A DNA stretch of 64,000 nt from Peribacillus cavernae (GCF_003989135.1 NZ_RYZZ01000020.1:108422-172421), one strand, 5' to 3'. Shown: positions 35,102-45,160, counted from the stretch's first letter. The notes: generated from the sequence alone by a model not told the origin. Program-made: numbers and translations.

Positions 35102-35416
35102 GTGGAACAAAAAGTCTCTTTTAAAATTGCCACTTTATTGGCCATTGGTTTTTGGGGATTCCAAAAAGGTAGTGGGATTATATCAAGTGTTCTATTGGGA
35201 ATTGGCGGTCCGTTATTAATTGCTATTATATGGGGAATGTTTATAGCACCCAAATCCCTTGTCATTTTACCATTCTGGGCACAACTAGGATTAGAGGCAG
35301 GAATCTTTGGAGTAGCTTTTATTGTACTTATGAACATGGGGTTTTCGCGAATTGCCTATATAATTGGTTTAATAGTTATAATCAATAGAATCTTGATGAT
35401 AATATGGAAACAGTAA
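35102..35416 (+). CDS. yrdB: YrdB family (DUF2568) membrane protein
   Basis: This is a 104-residue protein with four hydrophobic segments and the YrdB pattern GFWGFQ, GGPLLIAIIWGMFIAPKS and GLEAGIFG. YrdB homologues usually begin with about ten more residues ahead of the first segment; here the only start is GTG 35102 without a visible ribosome site, and the frame is closed by TAG at 35069. The 5' end may therefore be damaged. The role of the family is unknown. Confidence 0.75.
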   Translation: MEQKVSFKIATLLAIGFWGFQKGSGIISSVLLGIGGPLLIAIIWGMFIAPKSLVILPFWAQLGLEAGIFGVAFIVLMNMGFSRIAYIIGLIVIINRILMIIWKQ

Positions 35417-35825
35417 ATTAATCAAGCAATCTTTCAAACTTTACTGAGTGTTGGGGAACTGGCATGTCCACATTGAAGAGACAGAAAAAACCTGAAATAA
35501 TATCAAACACTTACAAATTGCTGCTTTCTTGAATAAACACCGCCTTCTTCCTATACTCAAAAGGAAAGATATCAGGAAAAAAGTTAAACGATCGGCGGGC
35601 GCGATTGTAAGTAAAGGAAGCCCAATTTCTTTTTTATAACACTGAGAAATTGGGCTTTTAATATTGGGATATCCTTAACATTGTAAATTAATAGTTCCTG
35701 ATGCTATCCGTTCGCACTATACCATGTGGTATCCAGCATTTGCACTATATACTTTTTTTTCATATAACCTTGTTTATTATCATTCCATCTTCGTTTAGCC
35801 GGTGAGATGCCTTTTTAATAATTTC
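35417..35825. other. Intergenic region downstream of yrdB
   Basis: No gene found. It contains one clear terminator (35618-35660). The part around 35520-35610 has short open fragments in several frames but nothing I can name. Confidence 0.4.
35618..35661. terminator. Orphan terminator
   Basis: AAGCCCAATTTCT (35618-35630) pairs perfectly with AGAAATTGGGCTT (35645-35657), followed by TTA. It is not adjacent to a complete gene and suggests that one was lost upstream. Confidence 0.75.
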
Positions 35826-37595
35826 CTATTTCCTTTGACCTTTCAAATTAACTCCAATTGCTGCCCCATTTCTGCTGGAATCTGCCACTCCTTTAAAGGT
35901 ACCATTTTCATGATCTATTAGGATACTTTGTACGTTGCCAATAGTTGTAGAACTTGTTCCAAAACCATGACCCATTTGTTTTAACCGGCTGATAATGTCT
36001 GGGGAAATTACATCTTCATAACGGTAAGAGGTTATGCTATTAGTATAAATTCTCGGTTCCTCCACTGCTGCCTTCAGCTCCATATCATACTCAATTGTGT
36101 GTAGAATGGTTTGAAGAACAGAAGCGATAATGGTTGCACCACCTGGAGAACCGACGGTTAAAATTGGCTTATCATCTTCAAATAAAATCGTTGGTGTCAT
36201 ACTGCTTAACGGACGCTTATTTGGCTGTACTTCATTTGCTCCGCCAGGAACCGCGTCAAAATCAGTTAATTCATTATTTAACATAAACCCGTATCCTGGA
36301 ACCATAATGCCGGTACCAAAGACTTGCTCAATAGTCGTCGTATAGGAAACAACATTTCCCCATTTATCTGCTACTGTAAAGTGAGTGGTTTCACCATCTT
36401 TGCGGTCATTTGGCTGTTGGCTTTGTCCATAATCAGCGGATTCCTCTTCATATTTCCACGGGTCACCAGCAGTTGGTTTTTTATTGACCGTATTCAAGCT
36501 GATAAGCTGTTGACGTTCCTTAATATAATCAGGATTCAGCAAACCCTTTAAAGGAACTTTTACAAATTCAGGGTCACCTGCATAAGCCGCCCGATCGGCA
36601 TAGGCAAGATGCATTGTTTCGGCAAGCAAATGGTATTTTTCCCATGAGCGTACGTCATATTGAGAGAGGTTAAAATCATCAAGAATTTTTAACATTTGCA
36701 GTAGGAATACACCGCCGGAACTTGGTGGTGGCATACTGGCAATTTGATAACCTTGATATTCTCCCCAAATTGGCTGGTCAATCGTTACTTGATAGTTTTT
36801 TAAATCCTTAGGAGTCATTGAGCCGCCGTAGGCCTGCACTGTGCTTGAGAGTGTTTTAGCTAGTGCACCTTTATAAAAAACATCTGGACCTTTAGACCGT
36901 ATTAATTTAAATGTTTTACCTAGATCTTTTTGAATGAGCCGTTCTCCTTCTTGCAATGGTTTCCCCTTTGGAAGAAAAACATCCTTTGCAGCGGTACGCG
37001 ATAAGTTCTCCTCATTATCTGAGATAGCTGCTGCTAATACAGAGTCAATCGGAAAGCCTTTATCCGCGAGTTTAATTGAAGGACCGATTAACTGCTTCAT
37101 AGGCCGTGTTCCCCACTTATCAAGAGCTTTTTCAAGACCTTTCAATGTACCCGGTACTCCCACAGCTGTTCCTCCTGTTGATCGCTCAGAAAATGGTATG
37201 GGTTTTCCGTTTTCATCAAGGAACATATCAGGGGTTGCTCCTGCAGGGGCGCGTTCACGACTGTTAATGATGGTCGTATTTTTTGTTTTACCATCGTAAA
37301 CCATCATGAAGCCGCCGCCACCGATACCTGACATCATTGGTTCCACAACATTCAGAGCAAATTGGATGGCTACAGCCGCATCAATCGCATTACCTCCCGT
37401 TTTTAGTACATCTGCACCTATTTCAGAAGCAAAAGGATGGGCTGTTGCGACCATGCCACCGTTTCCAGTATCTACCTGACTATACCCATCATAACTTTTG
37501 TGACGTTCTTTAGCCTGCCCGCTTAAAGGAAAAGTTCCAACTACCAATAAGATACTAAATAGTACAGCTAAACTGACGTTCCAAATTTTTTTCAT
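35826..37595 (-). CDS. ggt: Gamma-glutamyltransferase, secreted
   Basis: This enzyme breaks the gamma-glutamyl bond of glutathione, glutamine or poly-gamma-glutamate and transfers the glutamyl group. The precursor has 589 residues with a signal peptide (KKIWNVSLAVLFSILLVVGTFPLSGQA). It is cleaved into two chains at the threonine of GETTHFTVADKWGN, around residue 400, which becomes the nucleophile. SMPPPSSGGVFLLQML and GSPGGATIIASV are the other landmarks. ATG 37595 has GGGGGAGGG close upstream; the frame is open to 37655 but that start would disrupt the signal peptide. A broken relative of the CapD type lies at 42152-43048. Confidence 0.92.
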   Translation of the reverse strand: MKKIWNVSLAVLFSILLVVGTFPLSGQAKERHKSYDGYSQVDTGNGGMVATAHPFASEIGADVLKTGGNAIDAAVAIQFALNVVEPMMSGIGGGGFMMVYDGKTKNTTIINSRERAPAGATPDMFLDENGKPIPFSERSTGGTAVGVPGTLKGLEKALDKWGTRPMKQLIGPSIKLADKGFPIDSVLAAAISDNEENLSRTAAKDVFLPKGKPLQEGERLIQKDLGKTFKLIRSKGPDVFYKGALAKTLSSTVQAYGGSMTPKDLKNYQVTIDQPIWGEYQGYQIASMPPPSSGGVFLLQMLKILDDFNLSQYDVRSWEKYHLLAETMHLAYADRAAYAGDPEFVKVPLKGLLNPDYIKERQQLISLNTVNKKPTAGDPWKYEEESADYGQSQQPNDRKDGETTHFTVADKWGNVVSYTTTIEQVFGTGIMVPGYGFMLNNELTDFDAVPGGANEVQPNKRPLSSMTPTILFEDDKPILTVGSPGGATIIASVLQTILHTIEYDMELKAAVEEPRIYTNSITSYRYEDVISPDIISRLKQMGHGFGTSSTTIGNVQSILIDHENGTFKGVADSSRNGAAIGVNLKGQRK

Positions 37596-37882
37596 TTTTT
37601 CCCTCCCCCAGTATATTCCTACTCCCATTATAAGGAAGGGAAAGAACATTATCAAGTTATATATCTAAATTTTCAGATAACTATATTAGAAATGGAGCCA
37701 TTAAGCTAGAATTTGCTAAATGGCTTCTTACATTTATCTACTCTATTTGTGGGATATTCTCTTTGTATATATACTTCAATAGTAAGGTATGTATCTAACA
37801 AATAATACCGGTTATAATGGGTATGGAGTTAAGTATTTTAATAACTTCATGAACTCAACATTTGAAGAGAGGTTAGTGGGAC

Positions 37883-38443
37883 ATGACGATCTATATTGCG
37901 CTGTTGCGAGGTATTAACGTAGGGGGAAGGAATAAGATCAAGATGGCTGAACTGAAGCATACGCTAGAAGCAATGGACCTAAGTCGAGTTCAAACGTATA
38001 TCCAAAGCGGCAATGTTCTGTTCGAATCGGATGAGGAGGAAGAACCGCTGCGCAACCGGATTGAGCATGAGATAGAGGCAGCTTTTGGTTTTTCAGTAAC
38101 GGTTGTTTTAAGAACGGCCGAGGAGTTGAAAATGATTGCCGCGAATTGCCCGTTCTCGGAAGAAGAAGTTTCTGAAGCAGAGGCATCGTCTGAAGGTGAG
38201 AGCCTATATGTCTCGTTTTTGCTTGAAGAGCCTTCGCAGGAAGGGATTGATCGGCTGAAGGATTTTAGCAGCGAAAACGAAACGTATCAAATTCAGGGCC
38301 GGGAAGTCTTCCTGTTATTCAGTAAAAGCATACGCAATTCCAAGCTTGCCAACAACCTTCAAAAGCTGGGCGTCCCGGCAACCGTACGCAACTGGAAAAC
38401 GATAAACAAGCTCGTTGCTCTGGTCAATGCAAAGGAGGTTTAA
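37883..38443 (+). CDS. DUF1697 family protein
   Basis: This is a 186-residue cytoplasmic protein of the DUF1697 family, recognised by IALLRGINVGGRNKIKMAELK at the N-terminus, YIQSGNVLFES in the first third and RNWKTINKLVALV near the end. No biochemical function is established for the family. ATG 37883 follows GAAGAGAGG at eleven bases or so. The gene stands alone. Confidence 0.88.
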   Translation: MTIYIALLRGINVGGRNKIKMAELKHTLEAMDLSRVQTYIQSGNVLFESDEEEEPLRNRIEHEIEAAFGFSVTVVLRTAEELKMIAANCPFSEEEVSEAEASSEGESLYVSFLLEEPSQEGIDRLKDFSSENETYQIQGREVFLLFSKSIRNSKLANNLQKLGVPATVRNWKTINKLVALVNAKEV

Positions 38444-38458
38444 TGTTTAAACAGTAAT

Positions 38459-38563
38459 GGTAACGAGATTCATACATTCGGCAAGGGACTGGCAGCTAAG
38501 AGAAGAACCACACCGTTGATATACTCAGGCCAGCCAGCTTTAATGCAACAGGGTGAAGAATAA
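38459..38563 (+). other. Coding-like scrap between DUF1697 and GNAT genes
   Basis: A start-less open frame reads GNEIHTFGKGLAAKRRTTPL and on to a TAA at 38561. The amino acid pattern looks like the C-terminus of a real protein rather than random DNA, but I cannot name the family. It is probably the 3' remnant of a deleted gene. Confidence 0.35.
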
Positions 38564-38576
38564 TGGGGGATGCAGA

Positions 38577-39029
38577 ATGAATAACAAACTAATCATTAGA
38601 CAAGCGACAATTCAAGATTTGCCTAAAATAGTTCCGATATTTGATTCCTATCGTGAGTATTTTAAGCAACAGAGAAATCCTGTGGAAGCAGAACGTTATT
38701 TATTTGAAAGATTTGAACACTTAGAATCTGTGATATTTATTGCAGAGCAAAACAGCGAAGTTATCGGTTTTGCACAGCTTTATCCAACTTTTTCATCCTT
38801 AACGTTACAGCGTGTTTGGTTACTAAATGACTTTTTCATATCCGAGGATTACCGTGATAGCGGAGTGGGGAAACAGCTTTTTGTGAAGGTGAAGGAATTT
38901 ACATTGTTAACAAATTCAAAAGGTATTGAGCTTTCAGTAGAGCATATCAATAAAAAAGCTTGGGGATTTTGGGAAAGACAAGGATTTAAGATGGACGATG
39001 AATTTCGTTATTACTTTTATAAGTTGTAA
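38577..39029 (+). CDS. GNAT family N-acetyltransferase
   Basis: This is a 150-residue acetyltransferase. The core includes VIFIAEQNSEVIGFAQLYPTF, LNDFFISEDYRDSGVGKQLF (the acetyl-CoA binding Q/RxxGxG/A-type loop, here RDSGVGKQL) and the C-terminal WGFWERQGFK. The acceptor is unknown. ATG 38577 follows GGGGGA at six bases. Confidence 0.85.
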   Translation: MNNKLIIRQATIQDLPKIVPIFDSYREYFKQQRNPVEAERYLFERFEHLESVIFIAEQNSEVIGFAQLYPTFSSLTLQRVWLLNDFFISEDYRDSGVGKQLFVKVKEFTLLTNSKGIELSVEHINKKAWGFWERQGFKMDDEFRYYFYKL

Positions 39030-39248
39030 AAGTATAGTTTTTTAAATTGGTTGATCTTAGAACGTCATAGGCCCGAAAAATGCTATATAATGTGAGCCAG
39101 ATCGTTATCAAATCTTATGGAGCAATACTGAATATATTGATTAGCAGAGGAATCAAATGGGTCTTACTTAACTATGCATTCACTGATAAAAGTAAATTCC
39201 ATTGATCTTTGAGCCAATTTATTGAATAGTCAAGGTCAATTAGCAAGA

Positions 39249-40109
39249 TTAATTTTGTTTTCGTAACTTCTGTACTTCTTCTTTGCTTAATCCTGTCTTA
39301 TTAGCGATTTCATCGTCATTAAGAACATCTAAAAGATTTCTTGCTATGGATCTTGCTAGTTCCATTAAGGCTGCCACTTTTTCTTCTTCAAAAATTCTGG
39401 CTACCTTTGTCATGCTTAACCACTCCCTTACGTGTTTTGCGTAATTATCATCAATGAATTTATCAGTTGCAGTTAATATACCAGCAATAGCTTGAAACTG
39501 AATTTCTTCATTATCGATACGTTGGGCTAATTCCACACATTCTTTTATTAATTCCTGGCGGTCTTTACCCTATTCATGAGAGGAAGCAGACTTAATTTCA
39601 TGAATTCTTCTTTGCTTAATTCTCGCCATTTTCGAGCTTGTTCGAATTTGATGCAAGATATGATCCCCGCCAAACTCACTGAGCAAAACAGCTTTTGACT
39701 GAAATTGTAGATCTCCCGCATCCAAAGAGTCTTTTACGTTTGTGACGTCACTCGTATAGACGACAACTAAACGAATTTTCTTTACCTTCTTAGTGTCAAA
39801 GTAGTACCTATGCAATATTCTATAGGCATAATCTAAGTATTTAATATAATTTTGATGATATCTCCGATTACTCTCAAATTCTAACATAAGGATAGAGTCA
39901 TCTTCCAACAGGAATAAAATATCTGAACGTTTTTCATCTGCGGCCACCCTTGCATATTCATTTGGCAGCAGACTTTTGACTTTTGGCATATCATCAAGAT
40001 GCAGAACGCTAAGACTGTCATTTTGATACAGTACACTTAATGACTTTAATAAAATGTCCTTGGCATGGTATGAGATACCTTTATTCATAAAATTATTCCC
40101 TACTTTCAT
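39249..40109 (-). pseudogene. Rpn family nuclease, second copy, frameshifted
   Basis: This is a close copy of the gene at 26850-27713 (most residues identical). Comparing the two DNA strands shows three single-base losses within about 90 bases (39565-39650): CTTTACCC versus CTTTACTGC, TTAATTCTCGCC versus TTAACTCCTCGCC, and GAGCTTGTTCG versus GAGCTTGGTTCG. Together they restore the frame after a short scrambled stretch, but a stop codon inside it (near 39570) ends translation. The nuclease core RSDILFLLEDDSILMLEFES remains intact in the N-terminal piece of about 179 residues. Confidence 0.85.
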
Positions 40110-40355
40110 TACAAATACGCTTCCAATAACTGTTTTTAACATTCCTTCTACATATTTAGAAGCTGCCATAGTACATCTACCGTTTTCTTAATAGTATAAT
40201 AATTATAGCATGTTTAAGCGTTTCGAAAAAAGTTCTTTATGATTCTCAACATTAAAATATCAGCCAATACTTTACGTAATTTAAGATCTTAAAGTACTAT
40301 AAGATGTAAAATTAATAGTCCAGCAATAAAGATTAATTTGGAAGGAGAAACGTTA

Positions 40356-40883
40356 ATGACAATCAGAATAGAAAAGAGTAAGGACTTTGACGCAACCGAA
40401 AATATAATAAAAGAAGCGTTTACCGGGCTTCCATTCAGTGACCAAAAAGAACACGAACTCGTAAAACGTCTAAGGGAATCACCAGAATTTATCCCAAGCT
40501 TATCTTTAGTTTATGAAGTGGATGAGAAGATTGTCGGGCATATATTACTAACAAAACTAAAAATTAATGATGACAAACAATCTTTTGAGGCTTTGGCTCT
40601 TGCTCCTGTTTCGGTTAAGCCTTCCTACCAGAGGAAAGGTATTGGAAAAGAAATGATTCATAAATCGCTAGAAATGGCGAGAGAGTCAGGTTTTAAAGCA
40701 GTAGTCGTTATGGGGCACGAACATTATTACCCGAAATTTGGCTTTGAGCCGGCTTCTAAATGGAATATAAAAGCACCGTTTGAGGTGCCTGATGAAACGT
40801 TTATGGTTAAAGAGTTACAAATGGGTAGTTTAAAAGGTATTCAAGGGGTCGTAGAATATTCTCCAGCTTTCGGTTTACAGTAA
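40356..40883 (+). CDS. GNAT family N-acetyltransferase, YhbS-like
   Basis: This is a 175-residue acetyltransferase of the YhbS group: IVGHILLTKLKI, LALAPVSVKPSYQRKGIGKEMI (acetyl-CoA loop QRKGIG) and VVVMGHEHYYPKFGFEPAS are the hallmarks. ATG 40356 follows GGAAGGAGA at about eight bases. The frame is open to 40338 but that start lies before the ribosome site. It ends 22 bases before the IS4 element. Confidence 0.87.
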   Translation: MTIRIEKSKDFDATENIIKEAFTGLPFSDQKEHELVKRLRESPEFIPSLSLVYEVDEKIVGHILLTKLKINDDKQSFEALALAPVSVKPSYQRKGIGKEMIHKSLEMARESGFKAVVVMGHEHYYPKFGFEPASKWNIKAPFEVPDETFMVKELQMGSLKGIQGVVEYSPAFGLQ

Positions 40884-40904
40884 TTCTGATATATTTTAAC
40901 ACGA

Positions 40905-42150
40905 GTGTTGATTATCCAAAATTAGACAGACCCATCCCGTCGTTCCTGGAGATCTTTCTTATAATCATGGCCAACTCCGAAGCCCAGTCAATGGGAAGTT
41001 GATCGCTAAACCAAAGCCGTTGAAAGGAGACAAAAGATATTTTTTTAAAAATGCGGCCTTTTGATGTACGTTCATAAAGATATTTTAATAGGACATAGGC
41101 TATTAATGCGGCGAATAACTGGTTATAAACCGCATTTTCTGTTGTCCCAAACAAAACAGGCACATGTAAGTTTTGTTTGATCCATCGAAAGAACGTTTCA
41201 ATTTTCCATCTCGCTTTATACATGTCTGCAATGGTTTCCGCAGAGACATTCATCCGGTCTGTTACCACCCGGATCTCACGCCCCTGATTGTCTTTAAAGA
41301 AAACGACACGATGACGCCTGGCAGAACGGGACTGAGGAGTCCCTAGCAGACAAGTCATATCCTTGGTGATGGGTGAGGGTTCCTGAGCTAGTCGCTTTAA
41401 GGAGTGCGGCCTTACAATTTCGATATTTTCTTTCATACGGATGACAAAGGATTGGCCGTTAGAAACAAACTGATCAATACGCTTGATTTTAAAATAAGCA
41501 CGGTCTTCTACCAATATAAAACGTGGGTCTGCAAGCTTTTCACCAAGTGGCCCATCGTGGGCAAGTCCTGTCGACTCCATGACTTTCAGGGGCATTCCGG
41601 TTTCAGGTGTAAAACTAACATGTAGTTTCACCCCAGATCGTTCACCATGATAGACGGCCCAGGGAAGCCGAGTTTCCCCGTACAGTGATCGTAGTGGAAT
41701 CCACAATAAGGAGTTCCTTAGGAATCTTCAAGGTTCGCCGGGTAGCACGATTGCATTTTGAAACAACCAGTTCAAATATTTGCTTAAGTACCTTGTAATC
41801 CACGTGAGCTGCCTTTTTTGATAGCGTCGAGTGGTCAACTTGAGGAAGGACATAGCCTAGACCGACATCTGCACCTTCGCGGTAGCTTTTCCATTCGTTC
41901 GCTGCTGCCGTTAGAAGGTATTCAACAAGACAGAAAACAGTTAACTTTCGGGCGGAATCATGATAACCAAGGACTTCACTTATGTTATTGACTTCATCTT
42001 CTAAAATAATCTTTTGGGTTACATTCGAGAATGTGGTATTCTTATTCATAAGGACACCTCTTTCTTGAGTTTGGTTGCTGGTACATCCATTCTATAAGAA
42101 AAGGGTCTTTTTTTGTATTATTTTATTGTATAAAACTGGTTAATCAACAC
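40905..42150 (-). mobile_element. IS4 family insertion sequence, 1246 bp
   Basis: Terminal inverted repeats are visible: GTGTTGATTATCC at the left (from 40905) and, read on the minus strand from 42150, GTGTTGATTAACC at the right, 12 of 13 identical. They enclose one transposase gene, frameshifted. The element lies directly against the truncated CapD-like gene (42152 on), so it probably removed that gene's 5' part. No clear target duplication could be found, which suggests that a deletion followed insertion. Confidence 0.85.
40912..42049 (-). pseudogene. IS4 family DDE transposase, one frameshift
   Basis: The N-terminal part (135 codons from ATG 42049) carries the first catalytic aspartate in LLIVDSTTITV; the C-terminal part in a second frame has the second aspartate in ILVEDRAYFK and the glutamate in the Y-R-E-K signature YKARWKIETFFRWIKQNL. 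Between ACTGTA and the continuing frame (YGETRLPWAVYHGE) near 41690, one base is missing. IS4 transposases are normally single frames, so I read this as an inactivating loss rather than programmed frameshifting. Confidence 0.82.
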
Positions 42151-42151
42151 G

Positions 42152-43048
42152 CCTGATTCTGTATACGAGAAAGAGCCTGTTTACGGTGAATTCTCCGGAT
42201 TTGAAGTATTGTCTGCACCACCTCCTTTCTCAGGAATTTCCCTGATTCAATCTTTACAAATGGCTGAGATGTTAAATATTCATGAGGCTTCAGAAGACAT
42301 TACAGACTTTATCCACTTAACCGGAGAGATATCCCAACGCACTTATAGTGATCGTATACATAATCTCGGTGACCCGGTATTTAATGATATTTCTGTAAAA
42401 AAGTTAACCGAGAAGGATTACTCTATAAAGCTATCGGACGATATATCCTTTGATGAACAGTCTGATAAATATCGGTTAGACCAGACAGAACAAGATGAGG
42501 AACATACTAGCACGACCCATTTTGTCGTCACAGATAAAGAGGGGACTGTAGTTTCGGCTACCAATACTTTAAGTAACTTTTTTGGCTCAGGAATCTATAT
42601 TGATGGCTTCTTCCTTAATAATAATCTTGATAATTTTAATTAGATAAGCGGCTCTTCTAATAAATATGAGCCAGGAAAACGAGCAAGGACCTTTATGGCA
42701 CCTACAGTTCTCCGAAAGGATGACCAACTTATTGGTATAGGATCTCCGGGAGGCAGCAGGATACCAATGATGCTAACAGAGGCTCTCATTCGCCACCTAA
42801 AGTTTCATGAATCTTTAGAGAGTGCAATTGAAGCGCCACGATTTTATATGGAGGACAATAAAATCTATTCAGAAATCAGATATTCTAGAGGAATTAGGAA
42901 TGAATTAGAAGAAATGGGGTATGATATTGAATTAAAAAGTTCCCCTATATATTATGGTGGAATTCAAGCAATAGTAATTGACAAAGGGAAAAGTGTCATT
43001 TTTGGATCTGCAGATTCTAGAAGAGAGGGTACATGGAAGGTTAAATAA
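42152..43048 (+). pseudogene. CapD/GGT-like gamma-glutamyltransferase, truncated
   Basis: From 42152 the plus strand continues the middle and end of a gamma-glutamyltransferase family protein: FEVLSAPPPFSGISLIQSLQ, the nucleophile region TSTTHFVVTDKEG, and GIGSPGGSRIPMML. The N-terminal 200 or so residues are absent, replaced by the IS4 end, and an in-frame TAG interrupts at 42641-42643 (NLDNFN, stop, ISGSS). The sequence is nearer to CapD-type poly-glutamate depolymerases than to the secreted GGT at 36 kb (impression from the motifs, not measured). Confidence 0.82.
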
Positions 43049-43061
43049 ATGGAAGCAAAAA

Positions 43062-43103
43062 AGCAGCATCAAGAGGGAGAAACGGACCTTGATGCTGTTT
43101 TTC
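43062..43103 (+). terminator. Terminator after the CapD-like pseudogene
   Basis: CAGCATCAAG (43064-43073) pairs with CTTGATGCTG (43088-43097), followed by TTTTTC. Confidence 0.85.
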
Positions 43104-43105
43104 TT

Positions 43106-43250
43106 ACGATTTTCAAAGGTTCTTTGCGGACTTCATTCATCAATGACTTGACTGCAGCCCTGATTTCTTAGATAGATGAGAAAAACACATTGTAAATGAC
43201 CGATTTTCTAACCAGCCCCAAAGTCCTTCCACGATATTGAGTTGGTGGGA
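43106..43250 (-). mobile_element. IS630 family transposase remnant
   Basis: On the minus strand, in two frames, LNIVEGLWGWLEN and VIYNVFFSSI followed by EIRAAVKSLMNEV form the C-terminal end of an IS630-type DDE transposase (the catalytic glutamate is in VEGLW). The rest of the element is gone. A 52-codon frame starting at 43326 (MDLKAKKVMESLLSKELEEL) runs into this remnant and may be a small unrelated N-terminus fused by the break. Confidence 0.6.
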
Positions 43251-43505
43251 GAATGAACTCTTTCGACAATTCCTCTAATTCCTTCGATAAAAGAGATTCC
43301 ATCACCTTTTTTGCTTTAAGATCCATTTTCTATCCTCCAATCAACCTACTTGCTTAGGGAAATTTGTCCGACTAATTAATCAAGTTTGGAACTATCCAAA
43401 CAGTATAATATTTATTGGTGTAAAAATGGAAATCCGTTGTGTTAAAATAATACATATAACATAAAATTTACATATTTTGCAATACAAGTAATCGAAGGTA
43501 GTCAT

Positions 43506-43633
43506 ATGAAAAGTACAGGCATTGTCCGTAGAGTTGATGAATTAGGCAGAGTAGTGATTACGATTGAACTACGTGGATTAATATAAAAGATGCTATGGAA
43601 ATTTTCGTTAAGGAAAACCAAGTATCCATATGA
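43506..43633 (+). pseudogene. AbrB family regulator remnant
   Basis: ATG 43506 opens MKSTGIVRRVDELGRVVITI, the unmistakable start of the AbrB/Abh swapped-hairpin DNA-binding domain. After ELRGL a few codons are lost with a frame change, and NIKDAMEIFVKENQVS follows in another frame to a TGA at 43631-43633. The invariant proline (VVIPIE) is changed to threonine. It is non-functional as DNA-binding protein. Confidence 0.85.
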
Positions 43634-43690
43634 AATCCCTGTCATCCTTTTTTGTTGAAAAAGATGCATGGCGTTAGGTTATAAGCCTTT

Positions 43691-45055
43691 TTGCGGGAAT
43701 TAAAGTCTGAATATTTGAAATTCCATTTTAAAAAGGGGGTGTTCGCGATTTTAAGAGATTATGCTTCTAAAGAAGCGCAAGTGATTATCGATTCTTCCCA
43801 TGACGGCGTTATTGTCGTTGATCAGGAAGCAAGGGTGACTTTAGTTAATAAGCACGCGAAAGAAATACTCGGGCTGCCCGATCAAATCATCGGTTCGAAA
43901 ATTACGGAGTTCATCCCAAACTCCGATTTACTCCGAATTTTGCGAACTGGGAAAAGTGAGATGGGGGATATTAATACGATATTTAATAGAGAATTAATCA
44001 TTAACCGCTTACCGATTATGGAAGAGGGGAAAGTGGTCGGTGCCGTATCAAATATTAAGCACATAGACGACATTCAAAAAATGGAAATGAAAATCCGTAA
44101 AAAGCTTCATCAAAGCGGGCTGGAAGCAAAACATCAACTCTCTGATATTATCGGGACCTCCAACGTAATGAAAGAATGTAAAGAATTAGCTGAAAAATTT
44201 GCGAAAACCGATGCCACGATTATGATTACCGGCGGGTCCGGTACAGGAAAAGAATTGTTCGCGCAAGGAATTCACTTAAGCAGCATGAGAAAAAAGGGTC
44301 CATTTGTCGCAATTAATTGCGCTGCGCTTCCTGAAAGTTTGCTTGAGAGTGAACTATTCGGATATGAAGAAGGAACATTTACGGGAGCCATCAAAGGCGG
44401 AAAAATGGGTTTGTTTGAGCTCGCGCACGGGGGAACGATTTTTCTTGATGAAATTGGTGAAATGCCGCTTCGTATTCAGTCGATGTTGCTGCGCGTTTTG
44501 GAGGAACGAGAGGTACGGAGGATCGGTGGTGAGAAAATCATTCCCGTCGATGTACGCATTATTGTTGCGACCAATCGCGAGCTCGAACAGATGACTCAAG
44601 AGGGAACGTTTCGTGAGGACTTATACTACCGACTCAATATTTTGGCACTTGAACTTCCGGCTCTTCAAATACGCCTTTCGGACATTCCGGAACTCGTCTA
44701 TTCGTTTTTGGAGGAACTGAACGAAAAACACCCACATCGAGTTGCAGTATTCAGTGATGACGTTTTTTCATTGTTTAAACAATACGAGTGGCCGGGAAAC
44801 GTAAGGGAATTAAGGAATGTTGTCGAACGAATGGTGATCCTGGCTGAAGACGACACAATCACATTAAAAGATGCCAAATTTTTAGTGGAAAAATTGAAGA
44901 ATCGTGTTAACGAAAAAAAAAGTAAATTTGAAACGGAAAAGAGCGTCATACTTTCTTTGCTCGAAGAAGAACAAGGCAATAAAACAAGAGTTGCCGAAAG
45001 ATTAGGAGTGGATCGAACAACGCTTTGGCGAAGAATGAAGAAATATAACCTATAA
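43691..45055 (+). CDS. Sigma-54-dependent activator with one PAS domain
   Basis: This is an enhancer-binding protein of up to 454 residues: PAS (about 30-130, [23 protein letters not shown]), AAA+ with Walker A GGSGTGKE, a sigma-54 loop reading GTFTGA instead of the usual GAFTGA, Walker [12 protein letters not shown], and a Fis-type HTH ([20 protein letters not shown]). The only upstream start is TTG 43691 without a ribosome site, and the frame is closed at 43682, while related regulators often carry a further N-terminal sensory domain. The 5' end may have been cut when the AbrB remnant was joined. It precedes two copies of a sigma-54 promoter. Confidence 0.85.
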   Translation: MRELKSEYLKFHFKKGVFAILRDYASKEAQVIIDSSHDGVIVVDQEARVTLVNKHAKEILGLPDQIIGSKITEFIPNSDLLRILRTGKSEMGDINTIFNRELIINRLPIMEEGKVVGAVSNIKHIDDIQKMEMKIRKKLHQSGLEAKHQLSDIIGTSNVMKECKELAEKFAKTDATIMITGGSGTGKELFAQGIHLSSMRKKGPFVAINCAALPESLLESELFGYEEGTFTGAIKGGKMGLFELAHGGTIFLDEIGEMPLRIQSMLLRVLEEREVRRIGGEKIIPVDVRIIVATNRELEQMTQEGTFREDLYYRLNILALELPALQIRLSDIPELVYSFLEELNEKHPHRVAVFSDDVFSLFKQYEWPGNVRELRNVVERMVILAEDDTITLKDAKFLVEKLKNRVNEKKSKFETEKSVILSLLEEEQGNKTRVAERLGVDRTTLWRRMKKYNL

Positions 45056-45076
45056 ATCTTACAGCAATGCATATGG

Positions 45077-45091
45077 TGCAACACTGTTGCA
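45077..45091. promoter_or_regulatory. Enhancer palindrome, copy 1
   Basis: TGCAACACTGTTGCA is a 15-bp palindrome 67 bases upstream of the -24 element; its second copy is at 48080-48094. It is a probable binding site of the adjacent activator. Confidence 0.7.
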
Positions 45092-45143
45092 ATGTTCAAC
45101 ATTAGAATATTTTAAAAGAGCGCTATATTCACCCTTTAATCAC

Positions 45144-45160
45144 TGGCATGTTTCTTGCAT
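45144..45160 (+). promoter_or_regulatory. Sigma-54 promoter, copy 1
   Basis: TGGCAT (45144-45149) and TTGCAT (45155-45160); GG and GC are ten bases apart. The nearest start is a dead one (ATG CAG TAT TAG at 45196), so the promoter now reads through to the MFS gene at 45443. Confidence 0.88.

Noticed and set aside
41642..41706. Programmed frameshift in the IS4 transposase
   Set aside because: IS4 transposases are single frames and no slippery run is present at the junction.
40890..42165. Target site duplication of the IS4 element
   Set aside because: No matching 9-12 base sequence on the two sides.
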